A program made the position numbers and the translations under genes. A DNA stretch of 15,986 nt from Planctomycetaceae bacterium UBA969 (GTDB lineage Bacteria > Planctomycetota > Planctomycetia > Gemmatales > Gemmataceae). The notes under the pieces were generated by a model. That model saw only the letters and a program-made list of their open reading frames with translations, searched no databases and was not told the origin of the DNA. Positions 15,628 through 15,986 of this stretch are shown in pieces. Where the stretch lies: assembly GCA_002303765.1 (NCBI GenBank), contig DBCB01000131.1, positions 1-15,986 of the forward strand, given 5' to 3'. Positions within the stretch are counted from its first letter, which is position 1, and each line of letters begins with the position of its first letter.

Positions 15628-15986
15628 TCATCCTTCTTGAGGCCCGTTTCGAAACTCTGCTACCAAAAGATCATGCATGTGACCATTTGTTGCAAGGCTT
15701 TCTGGTTGAAACGGGCAGTAGGGTGAGCCATCGACCCGGGTGATTTTTCCACCCGCCTCATTCACAAGAACGATACCTCCTGCAACATCCCAAACATGAT
15801 TATCGAAAGCATAAAACACATCGCATCTTCCGGAGGCGATGTACGCAAGATTAAGCGCAGTTGAACCAATTCTGCGAACCGCCTGGCTTCTGTGCGAGAA
15901 ATGCTTCCACCAACTGAAAAGATGCTCCATCCCTCTTACATTGTAAGGGAAGCCGGTGGTAATCATCGCTTTGCCAAGGGATGTGA
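15628..15986 (-). CDS. Inositol monophosphatase family protein, C-terminal part (5' truncated)
   Basis: The frame is open to the last base of the window, so the gene begins beyond it; 118 residues are visible. It carries the second half of the inositol-monophosphatase signature: TGFPYN near the start, then RRIGSTALNLAYIASGRCDV and WDVAGGIVLVNEAGG (visible 65-79), where the aspartate of WD binds a metal ion. The family removes phosphate from inositol phosphate, histidinol phosphate or PAP, with Mg2+; which of these cannot be read from this part. The family motif often has Glu before the WD segment, here FYAFDNHVWD. Its stop codon overlaps or nearly touches the start of the M24 gene, so the two are probably translated together. 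Confidence 0.85.
   Translation of the reverse strand, partial: TSLGKAMITTGFPYNVRGMEHLFSWWKHFSHRSQAVRRIGSTALNLAYIASGRCDVFYAFDNHVWDVAGGIVLVNEAGGKITRVDGSPYCPFQPESLATNGHMHDLLVAEFRNGPQEG

Noticed and set aside
1..15986. Mobile elements, CRISPR arrays, tRNA or rRNA genes
   Set aside because: No transposase, direct repeats with regular spacers, tRNA-like cloverleaf or conserved rRNA sequence was recognised by eye; a dedicated scan was not possible.

Overview
The window looks like chromosomal DNA of a planctomycete (phylum Planctomycetota, possibly Gemmataceae-like). This rests on the mix of families and not on any marker gene: a Tat-exported DUF1501 protein, a Tat-exported Gfo/Idh/MocA oxidoreductase, a secreted neutral-ceramidase-like protein, an esterase joined to a LamG domain, and a GldG-like / DUF4340 pair. 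No RNA genes, CRISPR arrays, insertion sequences or phage genes were seen.

Layout. (1) 1-4906, plus strand: the 3' part of a GldG-like auxiliary protein of an ABC-2 type transporter, then a very large membrane-anchored protein made of about nine tandem DUF4340-like units. The ATPase and permease genes would be expected upstream, outside the window. (2) 4908-7699, minus strand: a Tat-signal Gfo/Idh/MocA oxidoreductase downstream of a Tat-signal DUF1501 protein. (3) 7700-7903: a divergent intergenic region with a good sigma70-type promoter facing the DUF1501 gene and a perfect TATAAT facing the other way. (4) 7904-12181, plus strand: a secreted ceramidase-fold protein and, 27 bases later, an alpha/beta hydrolase whose C-terminal LamG domain is interrupted by a seven-bladed beta-propeller. 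(5) 12185-15986, minus strand, in transcription order: an inositol-monophosphatase-family gene (partial), an M24 Xaa-Pro-peptidase-type gene, accB, accC and a VOC-family gene. This is the core of fatty-acid synthesis initiation with small companions.

How the genes work together. Regions 2-4 look like an accessory set of exported proteins for organic matter breakdown. Three of the four carry a recognisable export signal, and that of the hydrolase is weak. The exact substrates cannot be read from sequence. Region 5 is housekeeping: AccB carries biotin, AccC carboxylates it, and the M24 gene next to accBC recalls the pepP-efp-accB-accC order known in many bacteria, here without efp. Region 1 probably makes a cell-envelope complex coupled to an ABC transporter.

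The items most worth a second look are the propeller inserted inside a LamG domain, the nine-unit DUF4340 array, and the ceramidase homologue in which the motif serine is replaced. Start codons of four genes (oxidoreductase, ceramidase-like, accB, M24 peptidase) were placed from ribosome-binding sites and signal sequences, and differ from the longest open frame.
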